The notes below the pieces were generated by a model. The model ran no database searches. It saw only the letters and a list, made by a program, of their open reading frames with translations, and was not told the origin of the DNA. Shown here one piece after another: positions 24,949 to 32,091 of a DNA stretch of 64,000 nt (the stretch's first letter is position 1; the number at the start of each line of letters is the position of its first letter). Source of the stretch: a virus. The translations under genes and the position numbers were made by a program. The DNA lies in IMG/VR virus record IMGVR_UViG_3300013126_000026, positions 1-64,000 of that record. One strand, given 5' to 3'.

Positions 24949-25149
24949 TCAACTCCATTTCAATCCATAAAAAGTAACATATCGTTCATCAACAAAATAA
25001 AATTCCACTGAACTGGTACCGTGTGTAGAGGGAGCGAACCATGTCCATGCGAAGTCTTTATTAAGTTGTAGTCCGTCTTTTATAAGTTCATACTTTAATG
25101 CTAATGCGTCAAACGGTTTGAGCCCTTCTATTCTTAATACATTATTCAC
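24949..25149 (-). CDS. Hypothetical protein, 66 aa
   Basis: Starts MNNVLRIEGLKPFDAL. Mixed alpha/beta, no motif. Overlaps the next upstream gene by four bases, indicating coupling. Confidence 0.55.
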   Translation of the reverse strand: MNNVLRIEGLKPFDALALKYELIKDGLQLNKDFAWTWFAPSTHGTSSVEFYFVDERYVTFYGLKWS

Positions 25150-25352
25150 AAGTACCTATTTTTCAATTCTTTACGCACTGCCTCAATCGCTTTGTTCCAA
25201 CCTTCATCATCACCTACCCATTTAATTTTAGTTAATTCACTATCTAAATCTTTGACTATATGCTTTGCTATGCTACGGCATACAGCCATATCCTTGTAAG
25301 CACTATCAATACCTTTTATGCTTTCGTTTAGTATTCTTTCAAGATTAGTCAT
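25146..25352 (-). CDS. Hypothetical protein, 68 aa
   Basis: Starts MTNLERILNESIKG; all-helical, charged. Coupled on both sides by four-base overlaps. Confidence 0.55.
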   Translation of the reverse strand: MTNLERILNESIKGIDSAYKDMAVCRSIAKHIVKDLDSELTKIKWVGDDEGWNKAIEAVRKELKNRYL

Positions 25353-25549
25353 TTGATTTTCGCTAACACTTCAATTGCCAAATCAGTATCATTTATAGTA
25401 TCACAATAAGCTGCCATCATCATTTGATAAGCAATCTCAGCATCTGGTCCGTGTTTAGCAACAATCTTTCTAACTTCATTTTGATCCTTTGCTACCCAAA
25501 GTAAGTTAGCAATCATAGCTTGATTTTTATTTCCTAAATGAAGTTCCAT
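25349..25549 (-). CDS. Hypothetical protein, 66 aa
   Basis: Starts MELHLGNKNQAMIANL; helical. Lies directly after the stop of the 241-aa gene. Not recognised. Confidence 0.55.
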   Translation of the reverse strand: MELHLGNKNQAMIANLLWVAKDQNEVRKIVAKHGPDAEIAYQMMMAAYCDTINDTDLAIEVLAKIK

Positions 25550-25550
25550 A

Positions 25551-26276
25551 TTATAACACCTTTACACGATTAAGTTGGGTTTGATTGTCACGATGAGCCT
25601 TTACCGTACCATGGGCAACAATCAACTTGCCTGGATCAATGGACTGCTTGTAACTGAAAAACACAGCCTGATCGTCAGTAGTCACACCACTAATAAAGTA
25701 TGTATTCCATTGTTGGCTGAAGATACTACGCACCACCTCTATATTGACACGAACCTTGTCACCAACACTACCGATAAAGCCACCAGTAGCATGTTCAAGT
25801 TTACGATTAATTGTATCACGCTTGACACCACGCTCATAGCAACTTGGTAGACTTGCGATAATAGCAATGTCCAACATGTTTTCAATTTCATCACGGTTGC
25901 TTATGACCAACGCATTATTGTCAAACTCACTAAGAAGTTTACCTTGGAGGATCTTAAAAGTAAGCCCTTGATAATAGCTACGCACTAATTTAGCCTGCTC
26001 ACGATCGGCATCGGTGATTTGACTAGGATCAGCAAGTAGTCGGGAAATAATCATACGATTAGTTTCCTTAGCTGGACCCTGTGGTGAGTTGGGTAGAATT
26101 TCTTCGGCTGCAGCGTATGAAGCTACCATTTTAACATACCCACCGTTGATGCGTTGGGCAGCAACAGCACATACCCAAACTTCATCGGCATTGTATTTGA
26201 TTTGTGTGGACTTTTTACTTGCTACTTTAGATATGTTTGCTGCTGAAAGGTTGTTGTATGACTTACGAAAGTACAT
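25551..26276 (-). CDS. Conserved phage protein, 241 aa
   Basis: Starts MYFRKSYNNLSAANISK. EVWVCAVAAQRINGGYVK and YYQGLTFKILQGKLLSEF look like conserved segments of an uncharacterised phage family; the C-terminus has an OB-like strand pattern (KLIVAHGTVKAHR). No catalytic motif. First gene of a unit starting at the promoter 26307-26335. Confidence 0.6.
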   Translation of the reverse strand: MYFRKSYNNLSAANISKVASKKSTQIKYNADEVWVCAVAAQRINGGYVKMVASYAAAEEILPNSPQGPAKETNRMIISRLLADPSQITDADREQAKLVRSYYQGLTFKILQGKLLSEFDNNALVISNRDEIENMLDIAIIASLPSCYERGVKRDTINRKLEHATGGFIGSVGDKVRVNIEVVRSIFSQQWNTYFISGVTTDDQAVFFSYKQSIDPGKLIVAHGTVKAHRDNQTQLNRVKVL

Positions 26277-26306
26277 AAAAATCTCCGTTTTTCACAATAT
26301 GTAATC

Positions 26307-26335
26307 ATTATATACCCGTGTCCATTTATTGTCAA
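26307..26335 (-). promoter_or_regulatory. Consensus sigma70 promoter TTGACA-17-TATAAT
   Basis: Perfect hexamers and 17-bp spacer on the minus strand, 31 bp upstream of the 241-aa gene. Confidence 0.85.
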
Positions 26336-26341
26336 CCTAAT

Positions 26342-26566
26342 TTAGTGGTGTAAGTCTTCAATATTTTGATTAGTTGGGTTGGTAAATTGTTTGTATTTAC
26401 ACATATCCTCAAAAGTCTTCCACAGTTTGTCAAACTTGTGGTCATACAAAGTAGCCAAACTATTAAAATCATTAGGTGTTGCTTGTTGGTCTGCTAACAA
26501 TTTAATATCGTCAGTGACTTTCCAACAGTCTAATATACTTTGTTCAAGGTCAAATCTATCACTCAT
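26342..26566 (-). CDS. Small phage protein, 74 aa
   Basis: Starts MSDRFDLEQSILDCWKVTDD; the ATG overlaps the stop of the 39-aa membrane protein upstream. The start motif recurs in small T4-like phage proteins of unknown role. Confidence 0.6.
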   Translation of the reverse strand: MSDRFDLEQSILDCWKVTDDIKLLADQQATPNDFNSLATLYDHKFDKLWKTFEDMCKYKQFTNPTNQNIEDLHH

Positions 26567-26678
26567 TTTTATCCCATTTATCAATATTGTTTTGACTACC
26601 GACAATTGCGAAACCAATCGCAACAATTAAACCAAATAATGTACAAAGAAAAATTCCATAAATCATTCCGTCACTCAT
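26559..26678 (-). CDS. Single-pass membrane protein, 39 aa
   Basis: MSDGMIYGIFLCTLFG followed by LIVAIGFAIVGS and a short charged tail: one membrane helix. Its start overlaps the preceding stop (ATGA) and its end overlaps the next start, strong positional support. Confidence 0.55.
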   Translation of the reverse strand: MSDGMIYGIFLCTLFGLIVAIGFAIVGSQNNIDKWDKNE

Positions 26679-26872
26679 TTACTTACTCCAAAATGTTTTT
26701 TCATTACTTCTCTACTTATGGTTGGTGTGTTATTTTCAGCAATAGTAGCACATTCACTAATTAGTAACTCAGCGAAACGGACAAGAAAGTTTTGTTTTGT
26801 TTCCCAACTTGTTTCAGATTGAACATGACTTGATGCTGCTTTATTCCATACTGTTTTAAGATTATCATTCAT
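26675..26872 (-). CDS. FAELIV-EC family small protein
   Basis: 65 residues from MNDNLKTVWNKA. RFAELLISECATI and MKKHFGVSK give the family blocks. A longer frame upstream crosses another gene and was not used. Confidence 0.65.
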   Translation of the reverse strand: MNDNLKTVWNKAASSHVQSETSWETKQNFLVRFAELLISECATIAENNTPTISREVMKKHFGVSK

Positions 26873-26912
26873 TTTGTTTCGCCTGCTAAAATTCCCCAAC
26901 CTGTATCGTAGC

Positions 26913-27203
26913 TCATTTGATAGCCTCTTTTTGAAACATAAGGAAAAGATGTTTTTTATGTCGTGGTTCCCATGCTTTTGCTTTTGGTCCACACATATTA
27001 TCTATTCTCATTGAACTACAAAATTGATAAAAACTTGGTGTACTGCTTCCATTTACTGGGTCATATCTTGCCTGAATCATTGATTCTGGTAATGTACATC
27101 TAAAACCATGACTATTTCTTAAAAGCCTATCCATGAAACTGGCTTTGCTATGTTTACAATCACTACACTTAAAGGTGCGGTCATATTCTTTCTGAAAGTC
27201 CAT
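26913..27203 (-). CDS. Small cysteine-rich (zinc-binding) protein, 96 aa
   Basis: CSDCKHSK near the N-terminus, then FRCTLP and CSSMRIDNMCG give a C-x2-C ... C ... C pattern suitable for one zinc ion. Not recognised. A 15-codon frame (MSYDTGWGILAG) follows at about 26876-26918, overlapping the stop, and may be a leader or remnant. Confidence 0.6.
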   Translation of the reverse strand: MDFQKEYDRTFKCSDCKHSKASFMDRLLRNSHGFRCTLPESMIQARYDPVNGSSTPSFYQFCSSMRIDNMCGPKAKAWEPRHKKHLFLMFQKEAIK

Positions 27204-27257
27204 AATTTCCTACCAATCAATTCTAATACGGGTATTTGCTTTTTGGTTCCAATACAC

Positions 27258-27416
27258 TCATTGGTCAACCTGTTTGTTTTTGTGTTTTGGGGTACGCTTG
27301 TACCCATCTTTACGCTTAACAACTTTTGGTTTAAAGGGACTATCTTCACTAAACAACAAAAAGTGTTGGCGTGAATTAGGACGCTGAAACTTATGTGATT
27401 TTGTGTCGATCTTCAT
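27258..27416 (-). CDS. Small basic protein, 52 aa
   Basis: Starts MKIDTKSHKFQRPNSR and ends in a lysine/arginine-rich tail, likely nucleic-acid binding. Sits just after the promoter at 27426-27454, which supports it being real. Confidence 0.5.
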   Translation of the reverse strand: MKIDTKSHKFQRPNSRQHFLLFSEDSPFKPKVVKRKDGYKRTPKHKNKQVDQ

Positions 27417-27425
27417 AATACCCTC

Positions 27426-27454
27426 AGTATAGCAGAGTGTTTATTTATTGTCAA
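27426..27454 (-). promoter_or_regulatory. Sigma70-type promoter TTGACA-17-TATACT
   Basis: Perfect -35, 17-bp spacer and one-mismatch -10 on the minus strand, ten bases upstream of the 52-aa gene. Confidence 0.75.
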
Positions 27455-27784
27455 TTACTTGAATGTGTTTAATACAGGGTCATGCTCTTTGATTAGTTGC
27501 GTTTCTACAACATGTGCCTCACGCTTACCACGAACTACGTCCAAATAACTGAATGTAAACTGTTCAGGACCATATTTACGTAATGCTAAACTAAGCGACC
27601 AATTCTTGTCCTCAGTCATAGCACGTTGCAAATGCTTTTGCATACGACGGTGTAATGTCCTATAGATGTTGCCACTATATGATAATGCAGTCAATCCAAT
27701 ATACTCCATGCCTGTTTCAGTATGGGTAATCACGTAAATAACATGATTACGATCGGATCTGCGCTTGCGTGTTTTTGTCATCAT
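27455..27784 (-). CDS. GIY-YIG nuclease, 109 aa
   Basis: HVIYVITHTETGMEYIGLT is the GIY-YIG core, followed by conserved Arg (RTLHRRMQKH) and the late Glu (VVETQLI). Only the catalytic domain is present, with a short basic N-terminus and no NUMOD-type DNA-binding repeats. It may be a stand-alone homing or host-DNA-degrading enzyme. Driven by the promoter at 27791. Confidence 0.8.
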   Translation of the reverse strand: MMTKTRKRRSDRNHVIYVITHTETGMEYIGLTALSYSGNIYRTLHRRMQKHLQRAMTEDKNWSLSLALRKYGPEQFTFSYLDVVRGKREAHVVETQLIKEHDPVLNTFK

Positions 27785-27790
27785 GTATGC

Positions 27791-27819
27791 ATTATATGCC
27801 CAAACCCATTTATTGTCAA
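27791..27819 (-). promoter_or_regulatory. Consensus sigma70 promoter TTGACA-17-TATAAT
   Basis: Perfect hexamers and 17-bp spacer on the minus strand, directly before the GIY-YIG gene. Confidence 0.85.
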
Positions 27820-27830
27820 TGCAAATTTGA

Positions 27831-28274
27831 CTATTTTTTAAGCAGGAAATCCAAGATTTTTTGTTGTTTTTTCACAACATCCAGTTCCCATGGCAACATT
27901 TTGTACTGATTATAGCACATATTCCTTAATTCTGTAAAGCTACAATATACCTTGTTTTCCCAAACATATTCCGCATTTCTGCTATAAGTCAATTGCCCTG
28001 TATGGATTTGGGATACATGTATCAACTCGTGTGAAAGCACATATACACATTCTTGGTAAGACAAATTACTGTTTAATCGTATGCGATTTTTTATCCTACT
28101 ATCAAGCACTGTTTCGCCGTAATTGTTTTGTGCTAGGTTGCTAAACTCAATGATAATTTGATCTGGTAAAGATAATTCTGATTTTACTTTCTGACATACA
28201 TTATTCAACAACTGCTCTTTTATATAATCATTTGGTATGCCTTTATTGTATACGTATTTGACCTCCATAGCCAA
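27831..28274 (-). CDS. HExxH zinc metalloprotease-like protein, 147 aa
   Basis: LSHELIHVSQIHTGQL at about residue 82 carries HExxH; other zinc ligands are not obvious. Overall layout (helix, strand with NRIRLNSN, then the active-site helix) resembles small metalloproteases distinct from the SprT-like gene at 15614. A second Met (third codon) could be the start. Function unknown. Confidence 0.65.
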   Translation of the reverse strand: MAMEVKYVYNKGIPNDYIKEQLLNNVCQKVKSELSLPDQIIIEFSNLAQNNYGETVLDSRIKNRIRLNSNLSYQECVYVLSHELIHVSQIHTGQLTYSRNAEYVWENKVYCSFTELRNMCYNQYKMLPWELDVVKKQQKILDFLLKK

Positions 28275-28297
28275 TAAAAAAGGGGCAATAACCCCAA
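28275..28297 (-). terminator. Rho-independent terminator
   Basis: On the minus strand GGGG-TTATTG-CCCC followed by TTTTTTATT, between the stop of the 166-aa gene and the start of the next gene. Confidence 0.65.
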
Positions 28298-28798
28298 TTA
28301 ATAAAACGCCCCGTATATACTTAATCCTTCGTTTCGCATACGTTTAATAGTTGGGCACAATGAACTACATACCCCAAACGTACGTAAATTTACAGTGCTA
28401 AACAATCCACTATCATAACTTTCTGGTATTGCCATAATACTATTACTATTGATTGGTTGTTCTGCGAATGTCCATAACTTACCATTGCTTACATTATACG
28501 AAGGTTGTAATGGTAATTGTACATAAAAATAATTTGGATAGTCTGCTTGGTTCTGCGATTGTAACCATGTATACATGTCCTCGTTATGAGCATAGATATA
28601 AAACCTACGTCCTTTTAAATATGCTGGAGTAACTTCTGTAGTAGGAACATCAGCCCCTAAGTAAATTTTGCCATCGACACGCCATGCATCAACCATAACA
28701 CTAAAGCCTTGACCAAAGGCTTTTCCTATTTGTTTAGGAGTATTTTCTGTTTGTGGATCTTGCCCGTTAGTAAGACCTCTGAATGAAATATAGAGCAT
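28298..28798 (-). CDS. GDPD-like (glycerophosphodiesterase-fold) protein, 166 aa
   Basis: Starts MLYISFRGLTNGQDP. The order RG...ENTPKQIGKAF..GFSVMVDAWRVDGKIYLGADVPT..V follows the N-terminal blocks of phosphodiesterase TIM barrels (HRG, then E-x-D and H-D). Here the catalytic His of HRG is Phe-Arg-Gly, and H-D is A-D, so activity is doubtful. Similar short forms occur near capsule and sugar genes. The barrel is truncated relative to enzymes. Confidence 0.5.
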   Translation of the reverse strand: MLYISFRGLTNGQDPQTENTPKQIGKAFGQGFSVMVDAWRVDGKIYLGADVPTTEVTPAYLKGRRFYIYAHNEDMYTWLQSQNQADYPNYFYVQLPLQPSYNVSNGKLWTFAEQPINSNSIMAIPESYDSGLFSTVNLRTFGVCSSLCPTIKRMRNEGLSIYGAFY

Positions 28799-28805
28799 TC
28801 ATTAT

Positions 28806-29303
28806 TTATTCTTTAATCTGCTCAACTTCCACTTTGCTTTGTTTTAAGAACTTAATACCACTGTCATCACGATATTGTTGTCCATAAAATACACGTTTGA
28901 TTCCTGATTGATAGATCAATTTAGCGCAATCCAAACAAGGACTATGTGTGATGAAAATATCAGCACCTAATCCTGATTCGGTTGATCTAGCTAATTTACT
29001 AATAGCGTTGCTTTCTGCATGTAAAACCTCACGTTTTGTAAGCAATCTATAGTGTGTATTGATTTCGTGATTTTCTAACCAAAACTTTCCAAACAATGGA
29101 TAATCATCAGGTGATTTATCATGTGGCATAAACTCTACAGTTTCACATTCATTATCCCAACCACTAGGCATGCCGTTGTATCCTATGCTTATTATTCTGT
29201 CATCTTTTACAACGATAGCCCCCACGTGTAAACGATTGGCAGTACTCAGTTCAGCAAATCGTTTTGCTACATCCATATATGCTACTTTAAATTTATCTTT
29301 CAT
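28806..29303 (-). CDS. Deoxycytidylate (dCMP) deaminase
   Basis: About 165 residues from MKDKFKVAYMDVAKR; an upstream ATG would lie inside the tRNA-Gly gene and was rejected. Zinc/catalytic motifs HAESNAI and PCLDCAKLI (HxE...PCxxC) are intact. An insertion about residues 48-88 is typical of phage dCMP deaminases. Converts dCMP to dUMP, feeding dTTP synthesis together with the RNR genes at the right end. Confidence 0.88.
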   Translation of the reverse strand: MKDKFKVAYMDVAKRFAELSTANRLHVGAIVVKDDRIISIGYNGMPSGWDNECETVEFMPHDKSPDDYPLFGKFWLENHEINTHYRLLTKREVLHAESNAISKLARSTESGLGADIFITHSPCLDCAKLIYQSGIKRVFYGQQYRDDSGIKFLKQSKVEVEQIKE

Positions 29304-29312
29304 ATTGATCTT

Positions 29313-29387
29313 TGGAGCGGGTAGTCGGATTCGAACCGACGACATTTTCCTTGGCAAGGAAACATTCTACCCCTGAATTATACCCGC
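29313..29387 (-). tRNA. tRNA-Gly(GCC), first copy
   Basis: Seven-bp acceptor GCGGGTA/TACCCGC, anticodon loop TTGCCAA, T-loop TTCGAAT, discriminator U and encoded CCA. A second Gly(GCC) gene lies at 49755. Confidence 0.93.
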
Positions 29388-29402
29388 AATAAAATTTACA
29401 AC

Positions 29403-29478
29403 TGGAGCGGGTAGTGGGATTCGAACCCATCTATTGAGGTTTGGAAGACCGCCGTGTAACCGTAAACACTTTACCCGC
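29403..29478 (-). tRNA. tRNA-Gly(TCC)
   Basis: Anticodon loop CTTCCAA, acceptor GCGGGTA/TACCCGC, encoded CCA. One mismatch each in the anticodon and T stems. Its first eight bases also supply the stop codon of the homing endonuclease gene upstream. Confidence 0.85.
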
Positions 29479-29971
29479 TTTGTAATTTTTTTAAACGCCA
29501 TACTTCTTTTTGTTTAGCTATTGACTCAGGGGATCTTTTTCTACCCTTTAGAGAATCTGATATCCGCAATTTACTTTCTTCGGTATGATTTTTTCCTTTG
29601 AAAGGAGTATTTCCAGGATGACCCATTTTAGATTTAGTTTCTTCTTTATGTCGTTTTCCTTTAAATTTAGCAATACCTGATTTATTAATGTAGTCAAATC
29701 CACCAGAACCACCTCTACGAAGATTGTAACAATCTTCTCGTTCAAGAAATTCTTCGGTTATTAATTCTTTTTCTCTTGCATACATTTCTTCTGAAGTGTC
29801 GAACGTTTCAAGTATTGTCTTTTTGAAATTTACAATTCCGTATTTTTCGATAGCAGAGCAAATAATTTTTCCGCTACCCATATAACCATCATTTAAATTT
29901 TTGGTTTTATGAACACCAATGTAGATTTTATTATTCACGAGATTCGTTATCTTATACAAGTAATAGAACAT
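29471..29971 (-). CDS. GIY-YIG homing endonuclease with NUMOD3 repeats
   Basis: 166 residues. Catalytic core [20 protein letters not shown] (GIY-YIG, residues 2-21), conserved E in the middle, then C-terminal NUMOD3-type repeats [12 protein letters not shown] and [12 protein letters not shown] that bind DNA. This is the Seg type of free-standing homing endonuclease in T4-like phages. AAGGAGG precedes the ATG and TATAAATA precedes that. The stop codon is formed by the 5' end of tRNA-Gly(TCC). Confidence 0.88.
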   Translation of the reverse strand: MFYYLYKITNLVNNKIYIGVHKTKNLNDGYMGSGKIICSAIEKYGIVNFKKTILETFDTSEEMYAREKELITEEFLEREDCYNLRRGGSGGFDYINKSGIAKFKGKRHKEETKSKMGHPGNTPFKGKNHTEESKLRISDSLKGRKRSPESIAKQKEVWRLKKLQSG

Positions 29972-29990
29972 AGAAATTCCTCCTTAATTA

Positions 29991-29998
29991 TATTTATA
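29991..29998 (-). promoter_or_regulatory. T4-late-promoter-like TATAAATA box for the homing endonuclease
   Basis: Exact match, 19 bases upstream of the ATG with a strong ribosome site between. Late promoters are usual for T4-type homing endonucleases. Confidence 0.5.
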
Positions 29999-30011
29999 AA
30001 AAAATCCAAAA

Positions 30012-30048
30012 ATGTGAACGCTAAGTCCTCTCCCAGGAGAATACCCGC
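30012..30048 (-). pseudogene. 5'-half tRNA relic
   Basis: Minus strand GCGGGTATTCTCCTGGGAGA then GGACTTAGCGTTCACAT: it starts with the same acceptor strand as the Gly genes, shows a D-arm-like stretch and breaks off in the anticodon region. No 3' half follows. It lies on the far side of the homing endonuclease from tRNA-Gly(TCC). Confidence 0.45.
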
Positions 30049-30055
30049 ATGACTT

Positions 30056-30529
30056 TTATTTAATCACTAAGTTATAATCACTATATTTTTCTTTTGCGTA
30101 TTTAATAATATTAGGATCTTTAGAATATACATGCATTGAAACACCTAAAATTACACGTATGTTTTTTATCTTTTGCTGATTATACATATCTTCTACCCAT
30201 TGTAATAACTCTACACTAGGTATCTTACCACCCATGTTAACATCTAAAAATTTATGTCCATCAATAATACGCTCAACTAGTATAACACCAATTTTATCAG
30301 GCTTAAAGTTTATTGGAACAATATTATTGTATTTCCAAAAACATTTAAATGTAACACATGGGTCGTATGGTCTGTAATCATAAATCATACAACCACTTGA
30401 TCCTTTATAAGCACAAGGTTTACCTTGATAAAACTTATGCCCATGAGCTACACCTGTCAACCAGCCATCACAACACTTAGTACACCCATCGCAATCACGC
30501 TCACTTTTAATAGGTATTACTAGTGCCAT
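30056..30529 (-). CDS. YkgJ-like CxxCxxCC metal-cluster protein
   Basis: 157 residues. CDGCTKCCDGW near the N-terminus, CMIYDYRPYDPCVTFKCF in the middle: the cysteine arrangement of the putative zinc/iron-chelating YkgJ family. Role unknown; members have been linked to metal delivery or Fe-S maturation. Stop overlaps nothing; its start touches the stop of the acetyltransferase-like gene. Confidence 0.7.
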   Translation of the reverse strand: MALVIPIKSERDCDGCTKCCDGWLTGVAHGHKFYQGKPCAYKGSSGCMIYDYRPYDPCVTFKCFWKYNNIVPINFKPDKIGVILVERIIDGHKFLDVNMGGKIPSVELLQWVEDMYNQQKIKNIRVILGVSMHVYSKDPNIIKYAKEKYSDYNLVIK

Positions 30530-30966
30530 TACCTTAATAAGTATTCATAATTAACTGTGTTGGCATTTTCACGTAATACAATAGCACCATTCTTTAAATG
30601 AAATCTTTTAGCCAGTTCAGTCTTTGGACTAAGTGTTACAAAACGATTAATTTTTGGATTATTGCTTTTAATAAAGTCTACACTATCTAATATAAGTTGA
30701 CGACCAGCACCTGGCTTATAACTCCATATAGTATAAAATATAGCAACGACTGGTTCAATGTTCGATACAAACAACTCGTTTTCATCTGTAGGAACTTCAC
30801 TAACGTAGCTAACACAAGTAATTGCTTGAACCTTGTCTTCTTCTGGCAACACAAAAATGTCTTTGTTATTTCCTATTCTATCTGTACTTGGAATATGTGG
30901 TCTTACTGGATCTTCTAGTAAATAATTAATAAATTTATCTGATAAGTCTTGTATCAAGTGTAGCAT
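30529..30966 (-). CDS. GNAT-like acetyltransferase, 145 aa
   Basis: VVAIFYTIWSYKPGAGRQLI and the C-terminal FVTLSPKTELAKRFHLKNGA match the order of the CoA-binding loop and last strand of GNAT folds (K-x-G-x-G in place of RGxGxG). Substrate unknown. Probably co-transcribed with the YkgJ-like gene. Confidence 0.5.
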   Translation of the reverse strand: MLHLIQDLSDKFINYLLEDPVRPHIPSTDRIGNNKDIFVLPEEDKVQAITCVSYVSEVPTDENELFVSNIEPVVAIFYTIWSYKPGAGRQLILDSVDFIKSNNPKINRFVTLSPKTELAKRFHLKNGAIVLRENANTVNYEYLLR

Positions 30967-31216
30967 GTTATTATAGTTATAAGTGTTTAGCTACTGACCC
31001 ATTCAGCCCTAAACTGAGTTGTTTACCCTGTCCCAACAGTATATATTATGGAAGTTACTGTAACTACCTAAGATTTTTCTATCACTCATGTATATTGAGT
31101 TTTGCGGTAGATCCTACACCGTGTAGTTATGGAAACTACAATACCCACTTTGTATAACGGTAAAGTGTAACCCGGGGTCTGTTTATTTATACTATAAACT
31201 ACTACTATTATAAATT
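30967..31216 (-). ncRNA. Candidate structured RNA, about 230 nt
   Basis: No open frame. Read on the minus strand, it holds several perfect hairpins: CACTTT/AAAGTG with a 10-base loop, GTAGTT/AACTAC with a 5-base loop, ACTCA/TGAGT, AGTTAC/GTAACT and TCAG/CTGA. It sits between protein genes and the tRNA-CAT gene at 31217. T4 also has stable RNAs of unknown function (C and D) in its tRNA cluster. Expression is not shown. Confidence 0.4.
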
Positions 31217-31293
31217 TGGTGGTCAGGGCGATACTTGAAATCGCACATTCCAACTTATGAAATTGGTTCTACTTCCTCTTAAGATACCTGACC
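31217..31293 (-). tRNA. tRNA with anticodon CAT (Met or Ile2), first of three
   Basis: Acceptor GGTCAGG/CCTGACC, anticodon stem-loop CCAAT-TTCATAA-GTTGG, T-loop TTCAAGT, A73 and encoded CCA. Fully paired 1-72, so not an initiator. Elongator Met or lysidine-modified Ile2 cannot be told apart here. Confidence 0.85.
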
Positions 31294-31302
31294 ATAAATT
31301 AT

Positions 31303-31379
31303 TGGTGCCCCCTCTCGGAATCGAACCAAGGACCCACCGGTTATGAGCCGGGCGCTGCTAACCTCTGAGCTAAGGGGGC
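31303..31379 (-). tRNA. tRNA with anticodon CAT (Met or Ile2), second of three
   Basis: Acceptor GCCCCCT/AGGGGGC, D-arm TAGCTCAGAGGTTAGCAGC, anticodon loop CTCATAA, encoded CCA. Canonical in all arms. Confidence 0.9.
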
Positions 31380-31384
31380 AAAAC

Positions 31385-31458
31385 TGGTCTCGGATGCAAG
31401 AATCGAACTTGCGCCTCATGCTCCCAAAGCACGAATGATACCATTTCACCAATCCGAG
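31385..31458 (-). tRNA. tRNA-Pro(TGG)
   Basis: Acceptor CTCGGAT/ATCCGAG, anticodon loop TTTGGGA, A73, encoded CCA. Confidence 0.9.
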
Positions 31459-31470
31459 ATACATCTTTGG

Positions 31471-31543
31471 TGGAGGATAACGGGTTCGAACCGATGACCT
31501 ATAGCTTGCAAAGCTACCGCTCTCCCAACTGAGCTAATCCCCC
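31471..31543 (-). tRNA. tRNA-Ala(TGC)
   Basis: Acceptor GGGGGAT/ATCCTCC with the G3-U70 pair that marks alanine identity, anticodon loop TTTGCAA, encoded CCA. Confidence 0.93.
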
Positions 31544-31550
31544 AAAATAC

Positions 31551-31772
31551 TTAAATCTTTTTACTTTCTAAAGCTTTAAATGCTTCTTCTTCCTCTTGTG
31601 TTACTTCTTGTAATTTGTATTCATTTAGTTTAAAATGATATTCTGTTTCTGTCAGTCCATGCCAACCAATACAATACCCAGTTGGGCTTCTACCACACCC
31701 ACATTTACCAAACTGTTCTGAATTTTCTGTTACTCTAACTTGCACTTTTTCGCCTTCTAAATCTATATTCAA
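31551..31772 (-). CDS. Small CDGSH-like cysteine/histidine protein, 73 aa
   Basis: CGCGRSPTGYCIGWHGLTE has C-x-C ... C-x-G-x-H, like a one-residue-short CDGSH Fe-S motif in which D and S are replaced. Metal binding is plausible. The frame begins with TTG at 31772 inside the HNH gene; no ATG is available before the motif. Confidence 0.5.
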   Translation of the reverse strand: MNIDLEGEKVQVRVTENSEQFGKCGCGRSPTGYCIGWHGLTETEYHFKLNEYKLQEVTQEEEEAFKALESKKI

Positions 31773-32052
31773 AATCTTCCATTATTGTACGGTTTTCATA
31801 CCTTACACGGTCTCTACGATTTTCACTTGCTGTACCCCAATATAAATGTTTTGGATTACTACATTTTCCATTGTTACAAGCATGACATACATGTATCATA
31901 TGCCCACTTGGTATTGTTGTCTCTAGTAAATGGGCAAGTAGACCTTTACAATATGTGCTACCACCGCCACGCTCAATACAGCAATCATCCAAGTCTAAAT
32001 GCTCTTGTCTAATATCTTTTGGTAGTTTGATGTATTCGTAAATATCTTTCAT
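31735..32052 (-). CDS. HNH endonuclease, 105 aa
   Basis: MIHVCHACNNGKCSNPKHLYWGT is a zinc-bound HNH core with four cysteines (C..C..C) and the catalytic His pair. Typical size for phage free-standing HNH homing enzymes. Its 3' end overlaps the next gene by 38 bases. Confidence 0.8.
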   Translation of the reverse strand: MKDIYEYIKLPKDIRQEHLDLDDCCIERGGGSTYCKGLLAHLLETTIPSGHMIHVCHACNNGKCSNPKHLYWGTASENRRDRVRYENRTIMEDFEYRFRRRKSAS

Positions 32053-32091
32053 TCATTATTTATAGGTTTGGGTATCCAAATAAATAATTGT

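Noticed and set aside
27119-27349. 76-codon minus frame overlapping 26913 and 27258 genes
   Set aside because: It is a shadow of two better-supported genes in other frames.
28798-28815. ATAAATA-type boxes directly touching start codons (also at 12861, 32057, 36838, 58948) as late promoters
   Set aside because: They lie 2-6 bases before the ATG, so transcripts would start inside the gene. More likely AT-rich spacer between coupled genes.
28806-29357. Longer dCMP deaminase start at 29357
   Set aside because: The extra 18 codons lie inside tRNA-Gly(GCC) and read as rRNA/tRNA-type sequence; the ATG at 29303 fits the family start.
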